In this document: positions 60,703 through 64,000 of the stretch, one piece after another
Position numbering within the stretch: the stretch's first letter is position 1
Layout of the letters: every line of letters starts with the position of its first letter
NCBI GenBank assembly: GCA_010015675.1
Contig: ML976989.1
Span: 347,486 to 411,485 of the forward strand
DNA: 64,000 nucleotides
Reading direction: 5' to 3'
DNA from: Byssothecium circinans
Lineage: Eukaryota > Ascomycota > Dothideomycetes > Pleosporales > Massarinaceae
Translations under genes and position numbers: made by a program
The notes under the pieces: generated by a model
Seen by the model: only the letters and a program-made list of their open reading frames with translations
Database searches by the model: none
Told to the model about the DNA's origin: nothing

Positions 60703-62105
60703 AGGAGATGGAGGTTGGACAGGTGCATGCAGACTGTGCAGGCAGCGCAGTCATGTGAGGAGGTATGATGCATGGCCTCACAGCATGTCGCAGAAGGGCG
60801 CGCGCACAGCCGAGGCTTCTTGGCTGAGTTGTTTTGATTTTTCTTTTCAGTTATATACCGTAGAAGCTCGCTGGTTTGCAGCTTGAGCAGGATGGCGTTG
60901 TTGATTAGACCAGGAGTCGCTGGAGCAGAAAACTAAATCAAATCAAAAACCTTATACGAGATGTTTGAGCCTTGTGCTTTTGCCTTTCACATGTGTGGCT
61001 TCTGTATTACGAGTATGGATGTGACGTCGCTGCCTTGTGTATTGTTCCATGTTCTATTGTTGGATACATGGCGCGTGCCTTCCATCCCATGTCATGAACG
61101 CCTGCCCTATCCAGCCTCGCATATGCACAGTAACGTAATGCCATCTGGGCAACGACGTCAACAAGACACTTTCTGCACCCCATCTTTTAGCTCTTGAGCG
61201 CCTTTAGGGATCTAGATGGTTGCCGGCGTGAATGCAATGCGATGGCCTCGTACAGCCGGGTATAAGCGAACAACCACCGTCAACAGCCTCTGCACGCGTG
61301 CAGCAGGCCGACACGGCAGCCGCAGTGGCAGTGACAGTGGCAGTTGGTACATGTAAGACATAGTCAGCCCTAGAAGGCGCGAGGCACTGTGTAGCCACCG
61401 TAGCACGACGCCCGCGCTGTCATCCGTCGCATCTGTCGCATCTGTCGCAGACGAACATCACGCGTGAATCGAGTCATACATGTACAGTTTCGCATTGCTG
61501 TCGTATGTCAGTGAGTAGACAGAGAACAGGCATGTGCGCAGAGCACAGTCGCATTGTGTGTGAGCAAATGCCGAAGTGAAAGAGACGGGAAGGCGCACTC
61601 CTTTCTTTGCTTCGACCATCTCACCGGCACAGCGGTTGGCGGGTCTTTCGGATCTCTTTCTTACACGTTTCCCACTCTTTCCTTTCATTGCCGGGCTGTC
61701 AATTGAAATCAAAATCAAATTGCTGGTCGGGCGTTCGTCCGCGTCAACCTTCCCGGCCCAAGCCCAAGCCCAAGCCCAAAAGCCCTAAGAGCCCCGCCGC
61801 CACAAATTTCAGCTATTTACAGTACATCTCCGACACCGAAAGCACAGCATTCCGCGAACACCACACAACAATCACACTCAAAACCAAGCCCACCGATCGC
61901 CGATAGCTATTCCAATTCTTGGGATTCGAAAGGGAGCTGTATCACAGTTGCTGAAACAGTCGTCAAGGACAAGAGGGGGACGCGGCGCGCGTCTGCGAAG
62001 CTGCGGGGTTTTGCTTTGCTTCCCTATCGTCTACGTAACACATCGACACGGCACAGTGAACAAGACCCGGCGAGAGAGCGCAGCGCACGCAGCGCAAATG
62101 CGAAC
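60703..62105. other. Intergenic spacer before ATG101
   Basis: No gene is supported in 1.4 kb. Simple repeats occur: GTCGCATCT units at about 61425-61450, and four CCCAAG units at about 61757-61780. A frame ending at 61906 is coding-like only because of the Lys-Pro repeat. Confidence 0.4.
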
Positions 62106-62874
62106 ATGGAGCCGAGACGACGGCCTGAGTACCACCTGGACATCTTTGCCGATCTGGCCTGCGTCAAAGATGTCGTAAAGGGTGGGTTGTTCTTTTCCTT
62201 TCTTCCTCCCCCACTATCGTCTTCGCGGCGGTCGCCGGGTCAGCCCACCTTTCAACCACCCGGTTCCTCCCCCAGTACGACTCATAGCTAACAGAGTCAT
62301 GTCTAGCCATCCTCCATACCATCTTTTTCCACCGCTACTTCATGTCCGTCTCCCCGCTCACACGCGATCTTCTCGACCTCACCCTCCCCGCAATCGACGA
62401 CGTAGACCTTGAAACACTGATCGACCAACGCACCATAGCGCTTGTGCGCGCGATAGAAAGTACGCATCAACAGAGGGGCCGGGGACAACTGGTGGTGCAA
62501 TTCTTCGAGAAGAGGAGAAGGAAGACTTATTTTACATTCGGCAAGGCGGACGAAGATGTGTGTTGGGAGCAATGGACGCTAGATGTTACGCTTGCCACGC
62601 CCAGGACAGAGACTGGTGAGCCTATAATTCGTGCCGAAGGGGAGAGATTGCAATGCTGACCATGTGTTCCGCAGACGTGCTCAAAGTCCGTCGCGCCATG
62701 ACCAAGTCTCTCGAGAAAGCAGCGCATAAGATCATCACCATCGTTAATCGCGATAAAGACCATATCCCCCCGATTACCACCACCGACGCAAACCCGTTTC
62801 CCCACCAAGTCCTCGTCAACCCGAAAGTCGCCGCTGACCAGAACATCTGGGGCCCGAGGATGGGCATTTTCTGA
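62106..62874 (+). CDS. ATG101: Autophagy-related protein 101 (HORMA domain)
   Basis: Atg101 pairs with Atg13 through HORMA domains in the autophagy-initiation kinase complex of fungi other than budding yeast and of animals. Three exons (62106-62181, 62307-62615, 62675-62874) give 194 residues. The start MEPRRRPEYHLDIFADLACV, then KAILHTIFFHRYFMSVSP, the conserved DLTLPAIDDVDLETLIDQRT, GQLVVQFFEKRRRKTYF, VCWEQWTLDVTLATPRTE and the late KSLEKAAHKIITIVNRDKDH with IPPITTT match fungal Atg101 closely. Length is slightly under the animal form. Introns of 125 and 59 nt were placed by phase and by continuity of the conserved blocks. Confidence 0.93.
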
Positions 62875-64000
62875 GTCGAATATTCGTAACGATTGAGTGT
62901 GGGTGTAATATGAACTTATGACTCCGTTGTACATATGCTTGGAGTCATGCGCCGAGGGAACGAAGGTCAGGGCATGTGATAGAGGGAAGGTACGAAGAGG
63001 AAGAGCAAGGTTCAACACCGACACCGATACCTGTTAGACAATCATGAGCGAAGGAACGAGTGAACGAGTGAACGAGGACTTATAGGACCCATTCCGGTGA
63101 CGTCTTAACGAGCGAGAAAAACAAGAAGAGGAGGAAAAAAGTCCGCACCAAACACGCATCTCCTTCAACCCCATAACGGCCGCTCCATTCCATTCCCCTC
63201 TCCCATCCACGACTCGCTCTAGAAGGAAGGCCGTTTGCCTCACACAGACATCTCCTTGGCCCGAGTTTCCGTTTCCCCGATGTCGAAAAGTAAATCATGT
63301 ACAGTGTCCGCTTGTTCGGACTGCGAAAAACGGTGTGCTGGTGGGAGGTATATATATATAGAGCTAGCGAGCGGATGGACGAGCTAGCTCGTTGTTGTTG
63401 TTGTCGGAGGTTTTGTTTTTTTCCTTGCGTCGATGTTACGGCGATTGATGTAGTTGCACAGAGATACCCCCTTCCCCCCGTTGAAATGAAAAGAAAATGC
63501 TGTTCTTGCCGTTTTTTGTGTTTTTGTGTGCTGGTGGTGACGCGATGAGTGGTGAGTGATATCCAGTTATGGTACGGGGCGGAGGAGGGGAGGGGGGAGT
63601 TTCTCTGTGACTCGGCTGGGACGAGACGACTGACGACGTCTTTGATGGGACGGTACGTGAAAATGGAAAGAAACTGGCAGTACAGTGCCAGTGCCTACTC
63701 GGGCCTCAGAGACCGGTAGAACTCGTAGGAGATAGTTTAATTTATATAGGGTGCTGTGTATGACGCACACTTCAACCTTAACCTCACCGCGCGTCTGTCT
63801 AGTCTATCCTATAGTTCTTACTATATCGAGCGCGGATCTGAATTCTTTCAGTGTGCATTGCATTGCCTCCGAGCATATAACGTATTCCACCATCGAGCCG
63901 GCCAAACCATCGAGCCGGCCAAACCATCGAGCCGGCCACTTTTGCTTGGCAAGGAAAATCAAACTGTATTATCTTAATAACAATTTAAATATAAGAGCTA
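62875..64000. other. Terminal intergenic region
   Basis: No gene is supported. It contains a purine-rich tract (63100-63140), a TATA run at 63350-63362 and a 17-bp tandem repeat listed separately. Any gene beyond the window edge could begin here. Confidence 0.4.
63891..63939. repeat. 17-bp tandem repeat, about three copies
   Basis: The unit CCATCGAGCCGGCCAAA occurs at 63891-63907 and 63908-63924, with a third copy truncated after 15 bases at 63939. The copies are identical. Confidence 0.9.

Noticed and set aside
61607..61906. Frame with Lys-Pro repeat before ATG101
   Set aside because: It starts with TTG and its coding look comes from the CCCAAG simple repeat; no supported intron links it to a gene.

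Overview
The window is nuclear DNA of a filamentous ascomycete, most likely a dothideomycete. That placement is inferred from the gene set and has not been tested phylogenetically. Supporting signs are short spliceosomal introns (about 48-100 nt, GT-AG, with CTAAC/CTGAC-type branch points), mostly single-copy eukaryotic housekeeping genes on both strands, fungus-specific families (DUF2841, a fungal SARAF, ATG101, PBN1) and kilobase-sized gene-free spacers. No operons, CRISPR arrays, rRNA or convincing tRNA genes were seen.

Layout. 0-4 kb: a small glycine-rich repeat protein (+), a Derlin (-) and a small one-helix membrane protein (-). 4-15 kb: a PH-plus-LRR scaffold (-) divergent from mitochondrial PET127 (+), then a UBA-like ubiquitin-linked protein (+). 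15-20.5 kb: a YCF1/MRP-type ABCC transporter with ten exons (+). 20.5-24 kb: spacer. 24-31 kb: a DUF2841 protein and the mRNA-export scaffold SAC3 (both +). 31-35.3 kb: a spacer holding a G-quadruplex-prone run and a 184-bp terminal-inverted-repeat element. 35-42.5 kb: an unrecognised protein with a possible split discoidin-like fold (-), the SUMO E1 subunit AOS1 (+), PBN1 (-) and SARAF (+). 42.7-50.7 kb: a BTB protein, an F-box protein, a coiled-coil protein and a methyltransferase joined by a spliced exon to a GFA/CENP-V zinc domain (all -). 52-55.3 kb: a copper amine oxidase and a cysteine-rich secreted miniprotein (both +). 55.9-62.9 kb: ORC2 (-), an MFS sugar transporter (+) and the autophagy factor ATG101 (+).

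Functional themes. Several genes serve the endoplasmic reticulum: Derlin (ERAD), PBN1 (GPI mannosylation and ER protein processing) and SARAF (calcium-entry control); the last two share one 321-bp divergent promoter. Others serve ubiquitin-like pathways (AOS1, F-box, UBA-like protein). I see no biosynthetic cluster or defence island. Exon structures were worked out by hand, requiring reading-phase continuity at every junction and family similarity where available. Two introns can only be closed in frame with a GC donor.

The best leads for something new are the methyltransferase-GFA fusion, the inverted-repeat element at 32.74-32.92 kb, the unrecognised protein at 35.3-37.1 kb and the secreted cysteine-rich protein at 55.0 kb.
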